The notes: a model not told the origin generated them from the sequence alone. Shown: positions 1-11,940, numbered from the stretch's first letter. The stretch is DNA of 64,000 nt from Polytrichum commune (GCA_950295325.1 OX485808.1:29532527-29596526); one strand, 5' to 3'. A program made the numbers and translations.

Positions 1-2338
1 CACTGGAGGAAGCTGTAGGCTTAATCGGTTTGCAATCATACAGGCAAGGTACTCCACAATTCGCGCATTTGTCATCCTCAGAGGCTTGAACATTGTTCTC
101 AACTTCAGGAGTAGTATTTTGGAGTCCCAGTTGGCGCGTTTCTCTATGTCCAGATGTGCGCGCAGATATGGTAGTGTTCCCTCCAACGCCCAGTTTACAA
201 GGTCAGTTGGAAGGAGGGGTTCTCGTGCCAGGTGGCAAACTAGGTAGACAACTGCAAGTGATGCACGAATTGGAATTCTCGCCTTGAGGTTTCGTAACCA
301 TATGAGTCGACCCTTTTCTCCATACGATGTCATCGGCTCCACACTGCATTTCTTCTTCCGTTTTCTTACATTTGTCGTTTTCCGAACTACAGGTTTTCCA
401 TCCTTGTCCAGCTCGTCATCTGCCCAGCAAAGAAATAGAATGCATATGTTATATCCCAAAAACATTTGTGCTTTAAGTGTTGTATGGAGGCTCATACTAG
501 AGTTCTACTCTAACTCAAGATCAATAGTTGTCATTTTTGCATAAAACACCTGCCATGTATCGTAATTTTTCTTAAAGGCAGTGTGGATTTTTAAACAAAG
601 GACACCCTAAATCGGTTCATTGAGGTCAAACTCATTTTGGCATGCCAAGAGGCACTAAAACGACTTTATATTTAAAATGTATGCAAGCAACCAATGGAAA
701 ATCATAGGGGACCAACTCCTGACAAAAAGCCCCATATACTTTAAAGATAACTCCACTTTCCTCAGTGAGATAGACAGGAAAAAGCTACTGTGTAGTCTCT
801 AAATTTAAAACTTGTCGAGGTAATCTGAGGTAATAAGTTTGAGGAAACAAATGCTAGGGATGAAGCGTACAGGACATGCTCACTATTACAAGAAGCAGAT
901 CTTATGATTCTGGGTAATTAGTGGGGCAATTCATGCAACGGTAAAAATGGCTTTTGGGTTGTGAAAACTCATCTTAAGTGTGAAAATGCAACAATTCACT
1001 CTAACTAGTAAAATATAACAACACTGTGGAAGAATGCATGCACAATTTCCTATGCTAGGGTTCAAGCATTGAAGGTGCTTCTTCCAAGAACAGCAGATTG
1101 TGGAGATGGCACCACAGACTGTTAGCATCTGATGAACACAAAAAGTGCTCTTGAACAGCCAACACTTGAAAAAAATTAAAGTAGATGATGATAGAGCCGC
1201 AACACTGAGCAGAAGATTCCTATGGGAAAAGAAAACGGATTGTCCAACGGGGAGAAGATTCTTAACACAAATTTGTGCAGGTAAACTTGAGAGAGGAATT
1301 TTAGGAAGAAATGTTACTCTATGCAATTGGAGGTGCTACCATGAACAGCCAAATCCAGAGATGGCACCACAGATTGTTGACTCCATCAGCATATGACAGA
1401 CACAAAGGGCTCTTCAACAGCCCATACGTTGGACAAATTTCGAGTAAATAATGATCAGAGTCGTAACACTCAGCAGAAGAAGAAAGAACGAAGGAATTGC
1501 CCGGTAGGGAGGAGATTGTTTGCACGAATTTGCAGGCATAAACTTGAGAGATTGGATTTCCAGGAAGCAATGTTACTCTATGCAATTGGGGGTTGTTTGC
1601 ACGACCAAGCGAAGTGACGAACAATTTACCTGAAGGAGGGGGCGAATCCGACCCGCTGGGCAAAACATCATCCTCCTTCTTCACCTTCTGATGCTGCAGT
1701 TCAGCCACAGCGAGAGCTTCGTCTGCCCAACCCTTGTCAAACACACATGTGCTGCGCAGAAACTTCATCCACACTGGCCCCAAAATCCCACAGATAAGAG
1801 GGTTAACCCCCCACCGCTGCACGAGGGCCTCACACTGCATCTGCACCAACATCTGCATGCCTTCCACATACACCTTCCTGACTTTGGCTGCCATCTTGTC
1901 GGAATCTGATGCCCCGGGCTCTCCAAATTCATCCCCTGGATCCTCTTTCATGTGGGCTTGGGATACGCCTACCCCGGGGGTCTGCTGCACCTGAGAGAAT
2001 GGCCCAAACTGCGACAACTCCAATTGGGAACCGAATTGTGACCCGAACTGAGATGCCTGCTGCAGGAATGTAAAATCCTCTTGTGTGGCGATGAGCGATG
2101 CCTGCTGAGACGCCAGCACATCGTCCGTCTGCGTTTGTTGCTGAGAATTGAGAGCAGCGTTCCGTGTCACTTTCTTCTCCCTCCGGAACCGGGCGTTGAA
2201 GAGTCCTATGTCATCGTCGAATGCCTCGTCCAGAAAGAATTGCGACTGCGATCCGCACTGGTTGCAGTAGGAGAATCCGTCGTCGCCGCTTCGCATGTCC
2301 ATGCTCCCACATACCCCGCACATGCCCGCCATCGCCAT
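1..2338 (-). CDS. TAF1B: TAF1B/Rrn7-like RNA polymerase I initiation factor, 5' part (runs off left edge)
   Basis: Two exons are visible: exon 1 at 2338-1630 and exon 2 from 419 to beyond the left edge, with intron 1629-420. Exon 1 starts at the ATG at 2338 and encodes an N-terminal zinc ribbon (CGVC at residues 7-10, CNQC at 25-28), a Gln-rich stretch at about 64-120, then a conserved block containing LVQRWGVNPLICGILGPVW. The exon 1 donor (TTCAG|GTAAAT) leaves one base, and the exon 2 acceptor (GGGCAG|AT) supplies two, so a GAT codon is restored. Exon 2 carries a basic linker and the Rrn7-like segment with LPTDLVNWALEGTLPYL, open to the edge. TAF1B/Rrn7 proteins (MEE12 in Arabidopsis) are TFIIB-like factors that recruit Pol I to rDNA promoters in the nucleolus. 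The 3' part lies outside the window. Family call is firm; the exact start is probable. Confidence 0.88.
1080..1605. repeat. Tandem duplication inside the TAF1B intron
   Basis: Two diverged direct copies of about 260-270 bp lie head to tail (about 1080-1336 and 1358-1605). Shared landmarks are GATGGCACCACAGA (near 1105 and 1360), the AACACTGAGCAGAAGA / AACACTCAGCAGAAGA pair (near 1200 and 1465) and ATGTTACTCTATGCAATTGG (near 1311 and 1569). No coding function is seen. The second copy ends about 25 bp before the exon 1 donor. Confidence 0.75.
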
Positions 2339-3370
2339 TGCTCACTAAACCTGAACTCTGAAACCCCGAACCCTTGCCCCTCCTTTCCTTTCCTTCCCTT
2401 TCCTGTCCTTTCCCTCTTTCTTTCAAATGGTCATCGTCATGTTTCCCGAAGCCTAATCTCTTCCTCCTTCTATCCTTTTCCTCTTTCTTTCAAATAATCA
2501 TCGCCATAGCTCCCGAATCCTAATCTTCCGCCTCGTGCTCTCTGTGCCTCTCTGTTCTCTCTCCAAAAGGTATTGCCATAATAAAAAGCATATATGGTCT
2601 TTCTATCTTCCTCTGTTTCTCACACGGGGGCATCATCATTGAGGCCCCCCAAAAAAACTGCGACTACGAGCCGCATTGGTTGCAATAGGGGAATCCGTCG
2701 TCGCCGTTTCGCATGTCCAAGCTCCCACACCCATAGCACATGCCCGCCATTGCCATTGCTCCCTAAACCCTTAACCATAAACCCTAGAACCCTGAACCTT
2801 CCTTTCTTTTCCCACTTTCTTTCAAATGATTATATCCATAGATCTCCGATTCCTACTCTCTTCCTCCTCGTGCTCTTTTTCTGCCACTCTGCTCCCTCTC
2901 TAGAGGACACCACCAAATCTCGCAAACGCTATTGTTTACCTCCTCTTGATCTTTCGATCTTCCTCTGTTTCTTTGTCTCTCGAAAGACGCAACCCCGTCT
3001 TCTAATTTCTCCATAGTCTTACTAATTTCCGCCTCCATCCGTTTTCTTTATTTCGAATGCTCGTTGCCATCGCTCCCAACTCTAATGGATTGCTTGTTTT
3101 CTCCTCTTACTCTCTCTCTCTCACTCTGTATCTCTCTGATTACTCTCTTCTCGGTTCCTCTCAGATGGGAAACTTCATACCTCTCACAAATTTAGATTCT
3201 CCCTCGTCTTCCCATGTCCTCTACCGATTTTTTTCATTCTCCATCCCTCCCGAAAGAGCGTCGTAAGTCAGATACAATTAGATTTGCTCAGCAAAAGCCT
3301 TGGGTTCTTCCTCCTCCGTCTTTCCGAAACAGGGTGCAGTGATAAGAGCCTTAAACCCTAAACCCTGATT
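2339..3370 (-). promoter_or_regulatory. TAF1B upstream region: repeated pyrimidine-rich leader and telo-boxes
   Basis: Upstream of the TAF1B ATG the plus strand is strongly CT-rich, so the transcript-sense strand is GA-rich. A segment with CTTTCTTTCAAAT followed by CATCGCCAT-like sequence recurs at about 2408, 2483, 2817 and, more weakly, 3040. Telo-box-like AAACCCTAA sequence occurs near 2765-2790 and 3353-3366. Telo-boxes are known in promoters of plant ribosome-biogenesis and translation genes, which suits a Pol I factor. The transcription start cannot be placed. Confidence 0.4.
2651..2756 (-). pseudogene. Decayed tandem copy of TAF1B exon 1 (zinc ribbon)
   Basis: Reading the minus strand from the ATG at 2756 gives a close copy of the TAF1B N-terminus: MAMAGMC, then C-x2-C and YCNQCGS with all four zinc-ribbon cysteines kept. 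The frame stops at codon 31, where the functional gene has CAG (Gln31) and this copy has TAG. Similarity fades at an A-run near 2651. It lies about 420 bp upstream of the real start and belongs to the repeated leader region. Confidence 0.8.
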
Positions 3371-3440
3371 GCAGCCAGCTATTATCATATAAGGTAGATT
3401 GACTGACTACTTTCTCTTACATTTTCCAACTACACTGCTT

Positions 3441-4380
3441 ATCCCCCCTTCCCACCTGACTAAAAGTTGGTTCTAACAAACGGGCATTCACACCATCGAC
3501 ATTATCTAGTGCCGAGCCTAGTTGGCAAATGATGTGGCATGGCTTAAAAGTGGAGGTTTTAAGCCTCAACCACTGACCCTCCCATCGGTACCTAAACATG
3601 AGGCAAGAATATAGGAGCTTTAAAAGTGTCGCCTCCCACCCAATGTTCGGGGAAAACTGACGGCTAGTTCATTATCAGCTTATGGATTTCCCCTCATGGC
3701 CGGTCCAAATTTCCAACCATCGGATGGCAATCCGACTATAATTTCAATCCTCCAGCAATTAGCCAATGGACCAGAAAATGTCCCGGAAATGTAGCCAATT
3801 CTTTTTGTGAGTTATTGGATTTCAGCCAGAAGCATCCAGAGCGCTATTTGTCTGGGGCATCTGATGATGCACTTGAGGAAGTACCCTAAACCTTAAACTT
3901 TTTGAATTATGCAACCTTTCCATGACCAAATCCAATTGCTTCTATGAAGAATTGGGGGACCCTTGGCCTTCAAGCGGTAAAGGCATTGCTAGGTTCAATT
4001 CATGCCAAGGATATTAACTCTTCAAATTTAAAGTTTTGAACATGCCTTTCTTTTCACTTATTCAAGATTTTGTACTAAGAAATGATTTCTAATAACTTTT
4101 CATACATTTTTTAAACAATTAGTGCCGATATGAATTCCATTTAATCGGATATTGGCCAATGAAAATATGAAAATATAGGCAATTGGCCAATTGATTTTAC
4201 AAAAGACCGGCTCTTGCCGATGTAAATTGGAAAAAATCCGACCCTTCGTAGCAACTACCGGCAACTAGCCACTAAGGCTTCAAAAACTTCCCGAACTCTG
4301 CTCCCACCCTTGTGATTGGTTGCTTTTTAGTCTTAGCTATGAGGGCACGAGGAGCCCCATTAACAAAAAACCGATGGTAA
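3441..4380. mobile_element. Older copy of a GCCCCCTTCCC-type MITE, interrupted
   Basis: The stretch 3441-3642 matches the left part of the elements at 4381 and 39572 (shared AAATGATGTGGCATGG and TAAAAGTGGAGGTTTTAAGC). The stretch about 4292-4380 matches their middle (CTTGTGATTGGTTGCTTTT). The 650 bp between is unrelated AT-rich sequence, probably a later insertion. A younger copy begins exactly at 4381, so the copies are nested. The outer right end was not found. Confidence 0.6.
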
Positions 4381-4891
4381 TGCCCCCTCCCCACTTGACA
4401 TTAGCTAAGCCTAAAAGTGGGTTCTTAAAAATGAGCGTTCACACCATCGACATTATCTAGTGCCGAGCCTAGTTGGCAAATGATGTGGCATGGCTTAAAA
4501 GTGGAGGTTTTAAGCTAAAACTACCGACCCTCCCATCGGTACCTAGACATGAGGCAAGAATGTAGGACCTCTAAAAGTGTTGCCTCCCGCTCTTGTGATT
4601 GGTTGCTTTTAGTCTTAGCTATGAGGGCACGAGGAGCTCCATTAACAAAAACCGATGGTAAGTATTAAGGCATTTGGGGATGGGACAAAAACTATCCAAC
4701 ATTCATTGGTTGGTAGATAAAGCAATGAACATGTGTGAAAGCTACTTAACTAAAACCTACTTGGAAATCTCCGGAGCAAGTTCTTGTAGGAGCATTGGGA
4801 TGGCCGGACGTGTCCGCTATAACCGAGGGAGCTTTACCCGGTTTTTAAGAAATGCTTTGGGTCTTGGCTAAAGTCAGGTGGGAAAGGGGCA
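4381..4891. mobile_element. MITE with TAA target duplication (PIF/Harbinger-like)
   Basis: This 511-bp element has inverted ends: left TGCCCCCTCCCCACTTGACA and right TCAGGTGGGAAAGGGGCA. It is flanked by TAA at 4378-4380 and 4892-4894. A related copy with TTA flanks is at 39572-40100. Three-base TTA/TAA duplications are typical of the PIF/Harbinger (Tourist) superfamily. No transposase is encoded; the 65-codon ORF inside is chance. Confidence 0.75.
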
Positions 4892-4898
4892 TAATTAT

Positions 4899-5075
4899 CC
4901 CAATTAGTGTGTGTTACTATTCGGAGTTACACAATGCCACAAGTATTAAATGAGAATGTAATATTTTGACCAAGCAAAGTCATTTATGTTCTATAATGTC
5001 CAAACAACCTATTCAACTCATGAGTAAGACATTATTGCATTGCATAACACTAAATAATGGCACACACTAATTGGG
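4899..5075. mobile_element. Small inverted-repeat element (177 bp)
   Basis: The outer bases CCCAATTAGTGTGTG (4899) and CACACACTAATTGGG (ending 5075) are perfect inverted repeats around a 147-bp AT-rich core. It sits five bases beyond the previous element's target repeat. No coding potential; superfamily unknown. Confidence 0.5.
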
Positions 5076-5089
5076 AAAATCAGTGTAGC

Positions 5090-7365
5090 CCACTTATCCC
5101 AGGATATAAATCACACGATAAAGACAAGATGGTTAGCTAATCCAAATCACGGATGTAGCCACTTTCCTCATGATTTTTCAAAGCTCACAAAAATATCTTA
5201 TTCATTATCAAACTGAATATTCTACTGAACCTAGAATGGTTATCATATTTGAGCATGTAGTCCAATCTTTTTTAAACACACATCTTCTTAGTATGCGTTC
5301 TTGGAGCCACACCTAACCATATACCACTCAAACGTAGGTGTTTGATTGAGACATGTAATTGAATTAGGTGTGTCTGTCTTGGTGTTAATTTATAATAATA
5401 ATAAAATTGCAATGTAGTCATATCTACACCAATATTAAGGGGTACATGTTCACAACACCTACCATGGGGGAAAGTGGTTCTTATGTAGAACCTATACATT
5501 TTAATATAATTAACACTTGAATGAGGTCATGCAACTCAAATTAGTCTCAAGAGGTTAGTCTAGTATGAATCATCATGACACTTATAGGGTAAATTTGGAT
5601 TGCACCCTTGATTATAGGTGTTGAGAAACGAAATTTGGTATCCGACAAGGTTCACATCACTCGGTATGGTTATCATTATATTACAATTTACCATTAATGG
5701 TAAGTTACCTACATGGCTTTATTTTCGCACCACAAAGGTAACTTACAATTATCTCTAATGGTAAGTTACAACACTCATCGATGTTATCAAGAAATTGTAT
5801 GTATGTACCCCTACATGAGAGATATTGCGCCTCTTATCGCACCTTTCTTGCCCAATCCCTCGATAACCACCCGAATTGTATTAAAGCTTCTTTCTCGCAT
5901 GTGCTAACTTACCAACATAAGGAGGGAGTTTCAATGTAGAAGTCAACGATTGTAAGTTACAATTCTTTTCGCACCACAAAGGTAACTTACAATTATCTTT
6001 AAGTTAACTTACCATTGCAATGTTAACTCAACTATAATGTAAGTTACCACCATTGTTTGGTGAGAAACAAGCTACATGTACAATCAATTTTACCAAAATA
6101 CATGAGTGGTGCAAACCATGTCTTAGATATCTCCTACTATAAAATGACAACCACCCTCTAGTTGTGCACTAGACTGCCATCATATTGGTGAAGTGCCATT
6201 TCAGGAACGGATCATGGCTCAGCGGCAACTTCAATGCGTGCACACTTAGTGTAGCCAATGGGAGTCAAGTGTTAATGTACTCATGAGATAACTGATTTAG
6301 ACGATGTTGTGTATGGAAATGTGGAAATGTCTTGTGTTCGGTGTAGGGAGAATCTAGTGAACGAGTAGGCCCTGGGGGTTGGACAATCTTTCCACTTTGA
6401 AAAATTGTGGATTTTTTTGTACAAGACAAAATAATATGAAACAACTTGCATTCTTCATGAATCCTTCTCGTCTATCTTGGAAAATTATCTCATGATTGAG
6501 AATACCGGATCTTCAATGTGAATCACCTTATTTTCACGGGTTACCGTATGCTATTTCTACCTTACCAAATTCAAAACATATCCATTGTTCATCCTTGGTC
6601 CAATAGCACCGGTTAGACATCGACGCAAACAACCTCAATCCATCTTCATCCATGGGGGGGGGGGGGTTAGGATTTGGAGTTGGCCAACCTACAATAGGCC
6701 TAGAGCTCCGAGTTTGATGACCAATGGAGCTTGTATTGTATACCTAACCGGTGCCTGGGAAGTGTTTGGGCATAGTCGGTCAAGAGCCTAGTGATTCTAA
6801 ATCCGGCTGGTTTACATGTTGACATCTTCCGGTTGTGCTTTATTCATTTGAGGTATATTCTTCTATAGATTCTTCTAAACTGATCGGTAACTCTCTTGAT
6901 GTTTGGAACCTCAACCGGTTATTTCTCAAACTCAACCGGTTCATATGTAACTGAGGGCCACTTCACACACGAGCCAAGAGCCGTGACCATGAAATTGTGA
7001 GAGCCCACAAGAAAGTGTCCAAAGGCCGTCCCAACACACCTCCAAAATCATGTAGTGTGGTCACGGTGCTTGTAGATTGATGAAATGATTACATGCAAAC
7101 ACATGTTCGTCCATGAATATAGTGCCAGGATGAATAATGCTTCCTAGCTCTCTCGGTGGCATAACAAAATAGCGTATCACCTTTATTGATATCCCACACT
7201 CATTATGAACCCTCCCTCACTAATCGAGATAATCAGTGTAGTTAGTTGGCTTAATTGTCTTCGTCCCAAGTCAAGCTAGGCAGCACATTAGATCAAGCCT
7301 TGTAGGCTTTGTAGGGCAAACAATATCATTGGGTACACTGTCCGGGGAGAACCGGCAGTTAGGGC
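5090..7365. other. Gene-free repeat-derived stretch
   Basis: I see no gene. About 5090-5560 belongs to a dispersed repeat whose relatives occur near 25050-25700, 26200-26530, 47810-48020 and 51420-51620 (shared ATCATATTTGAGCATGTAGT-like and AACACATGT-like stretches). Around 5690-6060 GTAAGTTAC/GTAACTTAC motifs recur. About 6640-6950 belongs to an AACCGGTT-rich repeat also found at 11150-11435 and, inverted, at 58215-58420. About 6955-7075 is an end fragment of the GGGCCACTTCACACAC element family. Confidence 0.5.
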
Positions 7366-7371
7366 CGCTTC

Positions 7372-7610
7372 ACACACAAGACTGAGAGCCCATGACCTTT
7401 ACACTTCAAGCACTCTCATTGGTGGAAAAGGCGGAGCCGGTCCAAGTTCGCTTCACACTACACTTGAGGGACCAACGCAGTACGTGAATGCAAGATGGAT
7501 GTAAAGTCTACATGGATTCCTACGTGGCATCAAATAGGTCATGTTTCATGGTCACTTGAAATATTTCCAAAAACCACCTCTTGGAGGTAGGTCTAACACA
7601 AAACCGGAAG
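7372..7610. mobile_element. Half copy of the GGGCCACTTCACACAC MITE family
   Basis: It begins GGGCCGCTTCACACACAAGA after a TTA at 7369-7371 and matches the left half of the complete elements at 26778 and 29844, including CAAGCACTCTCATTGGTGGA and TGAATGCAAGATGGATGTAA. The right half is absent; similarity runs out before the larger element at 7731. Confidence 0.6.
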
Positions 7611-9359
7611 ACCGTGGCACTCCGAATGCTCACAACCGTTGATGTATTCTATTTTATCATGTGTGAGGACCTGCACTATAGTGCTTGGCAAAATAGTGCG
7701 TGTTTTGGGAATTAGTACCACGCGCACTAAGGTCCGGTTTACACTACGGTGGAGAAGTCCACCGGTCATGAAAAAAAGGGCGTTTCTCAATTGTGATTGG
7801 TCGAAAATGCAACTCTTAACCAGTGGGTGTTTACACTCAGTGAAGAAAATAATGGTGGTGAACTTTTCTCATGGATCATAAAATGACATGCCCGCCTACA
7901 TGGCGGCACTTTTTGGAGTTGGGCTTCTCCAGCCTCAAGAGGCCGGACAAGAAACTCCTCCTCCGAAGAAGCCCAACTCAATAAAAAATTAATTTTCAAA
8001 AACAGATCTGGACTGTAGATTTTAGATTTGGTTCTTTTCAAAACCTAAGGTGTTGGCAAGCTTCTCTCTCTCTCTCTCTCTCTCTACATCTTGACACCTT
8101 CTAGAATGGGCTCCGGAAAAAATTCGACGGGCTGCCCAAGAAGAAAAGAAAAAATGAATAATATAAAGGGTTAAAGTTGTGGCTCAGAAAACACCTCTGA
8201 CAGACTTACCCGAGACACTGTGAGTTAGCTGCGTGCGAGTGTTAGACTTGAGAGCTCTACACGAGTCGGCCTCTGCATACACAGGCCATAGACGGAGCGA
8301 AACTTACACACCTACAAATCTGATACAGAAATCCGTCTCAATATAGATTGCCTCTCTGAAATAGTTAAAGCAGTATAGATACAACCAGATTACGGAGCAG
8401 AGGAGTTCTTATCCAATATAACAATTCACTCTGTCCAAGTTCCTGTAGTAGCAACAGGATGACCAAGAATGGTGCATCACAAGAAGACTTCAAGGTGTTA
8501 ATCCCATAGTGGATAAATCTACACAGTTTACACCCGAAAATGTTGTCTACTCAGGACTATCAGCTTCTCATTCAAATTCTTGAAATCAAGAATCATATGA
8601 TATACTTTATATTTTCTATATATTCTAAAGCAAATATGGAGAATATGTTGAATTATACTTATTTCCAAGGAGGTAGTATTGTCTTGTTGACATCGATAAC
8701 AAGTAAGAAGGTCCGCCTACACCTGATGTACGCTCTACTAACTTATTTCTTGGTAATGTTGGGGAGCATGGGCACAGGTGAGGACCTCTTCTACAAGTGC
8801 AGTGCACCATCCGAAGAAATTGTCCACTCAACCACATCTTTCCATGCATTTTCTTTGTGAAATCTGGAATAGTGATTCTGAGTTTCTATTTTCAAAAAAT
8901 ATTCCTCTCTATACTAGCTGATTCATTCCTGTATTTCGTCCTATAATCAGGACATACGAACTAGAGTGCGATTTCTAAAAAAACTACAAGGAAATCACAT
9001 TGATACTGCAATATTTTCAGTTAGATTTACAGATTCTCTCCTGGATCTGTATGGGTGCCAAAAACTCCTTTGAGTTCTTGAAAATCAGACAACAGATAGT
9101 CTAGTGTCTCAAGAAATAGACAGAATAATGTTGATTTTCCGGCAAAAAAGAGGACAGAAGGTTTATAGGGACATACACTCTCCATCTAATGGATTGTTCA
9201 AATGAAAGGATGATTCATAAGTACATAATCTGGATCTTGTAGAAGTACACAAGGAAGTGAACTCCTTACATATCTTCTACTTAGCAAAAATAAAGTCCGA
9301 ATAGCGTTTCTGGCATAGAACGCACCCTTACGTGTGAAGTGGATTAATTGCCATATATG

Positions 9360-9480
9360 CAATGGGGCTCTTATAAACCCAGGAATGCTGCTAACAATCA
9401 GTAAAACAGGACTGATTGCATTAATATTTACAAAGCCAGGAGATAGTATTCTCACAGAAATATCATGTACCTGGGAATGA
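9360..9480 (+). pseudogene. Possible LINE reverse-transcriptase fragment
   Basis: The plus-strand frame reading GMLLTISKTGLIALIFTKPG resembles the L1-type RT segment that precedes NWRPI (pattern GLI-LI-K-GD). The next residues end CTWE and a stop, so any conserved NWRP block is destroyed. Upstream about 200 bases in shifted frames are compatible with RT but broken by stops. Weak evidence from one short motif. Confidence 0.3.
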
Positions 9481-10196
9481 ATTAGTAACATTACGGGAAC
9501 TGATGTCGGATATTCTTATGGGCAGGAAGATTGGTACTAAATAATCTTCAAATGGGTATGAGGAACGATCTGAACTCAGTCAGTTCGTTGATAGATCTTT
9601 GATATAGAATCAGGTTAACGAGTTCCAAGGAACACTAATGACCAATGAAGTATTACTGGTTCTTTAAAAAGAGATGTAAGATTCACACGAGCCATACTCT
9701 CAGGAACCGTCTGAGGATGGGGTTATAATTACCAAACCTGCGAGCAGTAAAACACATCTACTTCTTCTTTTTCCAAGAAAATGAGTATGTAGTAAATAGA
9801 TGAAGGCTGGAGTTATAACACTTGACAAGAGATAACAGTGTTCATTTCCAAGCTACTCAAGGATTGGTCATATATATATTATATATTATGTGACAACTCT
9901 GACAATAAAAAACTCTTGAGAGACAGGAGAAAATGGATACCAATTTGAGCCATACAGGAACACACTAGTCCTTACTTAAGGATTCACAGGATGAAAATTG
10001 AATACTATATACCATGTGATTAACAAGACCCTGTGATAACAGGGGTGTATGTTGTCAATTACTTTACCTAACATAACTCTACAATAAGGTTAACTTGACC
10101 TATTGTAACAAGAGTTTTAATCAAGACAAGATTAGTCAGCTCTCTCGCTCTTTGCTGTAGTAGCTCCTTAGCAAAAAAAAATTGTGCAAATTTTTT

Positions 10197-10595
10197 TCAC
10201 TGGTTTTTTTTGTGCAAAGTATCACCAGTTGCCAATCGATGCAATGTCAAAGAAATTCTACACTCTACTGGAATACAAAGTCTTAATTTTGTATCTTTCT
10301 TGCTCAACATGGGTCCAAGCAAATGACATAAAGTAGGCTTACTCACCCGTACATGATCTTTGAACATTTTTACATTATATGATCCAAGAAGAAATTGTGA
10401 CACATATCCACTTGGCCGGTCAAATCTCCACACCACCCTCTCCTTGCTCCCAAACAAAAAATATGCCATCATCATAATTGAAGCATTATGGTGATACATG
10501 ATGGTTTTTTGTATCACCATAGTTGAAACGATAAAATACTTCAAAACCATAAAGATCATAAGAGAGCACAAAATCTCTCTTCTTCGATTATCCAA
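10197..10595 (-). pseudogene. Truncated PIF/Harbinger (HARBI1-like) transposase
   Basis: The minus-strand frame of 132 codons contains the typical N-terminal part of plant Harbinger nucleases: a W-x-RPSG segment, LGSYNVKMFKDHVRVSKPTL, then KKDTKLRLCIPVECRISLTL and HRLATGDTL. In the family this is followed by the IG-x-FG-x-ST helix-turn-helix and the DDE catalytic domain. Here the frame stops after LHKKNQ beside A/T runs, so the catalytic part is lost. It belongs to the element bounded at 7731 and 11116. Confidence 0.75.
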
Positions 10596-11119
10596 GATTG
10601 AAGATCAAAGATAAGAAGAGAGAAATTGATGAGGATGATTAAGAGGAGAGCATGTCTTAAATAATACCAAAGAGTAGTGCTTTGTCCAATGTGTATGGGT
10701 TTTCCCCTCTTCATTCTTAAACACCCAAGGAGACATTTATTTTCTACATGGGCCAAACTTGACAATTGGCAATTTGGCAATTTTCATTATCTTTTGAATA
10801 AAATTAAACATTATATTACACAATTCTTATGAACACAATTATTGTTGAAATCTTTTGATACAATGTGAATGTAGAGAATTATGGTTTTTTATCACAAAAA
10901 ATCTTCACCATTAGGTGAACTTCTCTTCACCAGTGGACTTCTCCGCTAAACTTCTCCTCTAGGTGTTTAAACTTCAACCGGTCAAGACTCCTTAAGAAAT
11001 GTTTTATTGCCTTTATTTCTTCTCCGGCACATCCACCATTTGCCTCATATAACCATGTCTTGGCCAAGCATTCTTGACCGACCGGAGGCCTTCTCCACCG
11101 TAGTGTAAACCGGCCCTAA

Positions 11120-11940
11120 TTGGGATAATCAGTGCAGTGGGATGGACTTGTGCCTAGACCAGGGCTCCACCAAAGGGGGGGGGGAATGCACATTGATGTT
11201 GTTGCTTGGTTTAAGATGGGAGGCGTGATGGAGAGTGTATGGGGATTTTTTTTGGGCATAATCAATCAAGATCCTAGTGTTTCCAAGTCCAACCGGTTGC
11301 AAGTTGACATCTTTTGTTTTTTCCTTATTAGAATGGGGGTATATTCTATGAGTTCCTTCAAAACGATCAGTGATTTTCCGAAAGTTTTGAATTTCAACGT
11401 GTTATTTCTCCAACTCAACCGGTTGATATGTAACTACACTAAATATGATATTTAGTGTCCTATGACATTTTATGTCACTGCGGTAACTTTTTCAGTGACA
11501 CTTTCTACGAATAAGTTTACAAAATATTGTCACCCCAACTTGCTTTCAGTTCACCCAAATGCCAATCATTGAAACAAAGTTTGGTATGATTTGCATCCTA
11601 ACAAATATGTGATTAAATATTGTCATGGATGATTGAAATTTGGATGGAAAATCACTTAGCAAGTGAAAATACTTGCAACATTGTAAGTCTATAATACCCT
11701 ACTTTGTGCATATAGTGGGTGCTTTTGGAATTAGTACCAATGCAATGAATGGGTCAATTAGCGTAGTCCTCATCAACCCACACTAATTATCTTGCAATCA
11801 CCGGGTGACAGCCCATAGAAAGGTGTCACAAAAACACTTAGTGCTATTTGAGAAGTCACAAATACCACTCTAATGAACATGACACACCAATTCTAATGGC
11901 ACATGACCAAATCAGAGGTTTATAGTGTAGTCACATATAG
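11120..11940. other. Repeat-derived stretch upstream of COG5
   Basis: No gene seen. 11150-11435 is a copy of the AACCGGTT-rich repeat also at 6640-6950. From 11437 a CACTAAATATGATATTTAGTG palindrome starts a truncated member of the CACTA-ended MITE family (compare 16914, 29171, 48786), with recognisable sequence to about 11700. Confidence 0.5.

Larger units (their letters stand above)
7731..11116. mobile_element. PIF/Harbinger-type transposon, 3.4 kb, degenerate
   Basis: Both ends carry a terminal inverted repeat of 27 bases with one mismatch (third base), including GGTTTACACTACGGTGGAGA (7735 on) and its reverse complement ending at 11112. The repeats are bounded by TAA at 7728-7730 and 11117-11119. 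A truncated Harbinger transposase lies on the minus strand inside (10197-10595). Between about 8130 and 10160 the sequence looks like a later insertion: a (TC)n run at 8063-8085, no long ORF, and a possible LINE fragment near 9360. TTA/TAA target sites, the inverted ends and the transposase agree on the superfamily. The element is certainly inactive. Confidence 0.78.

Noticed and set aside
8540-8860. 106-codon plus-strand ORF
   Set aside because: AT-rich, no recognised motif, inside the degenerate transposon region.
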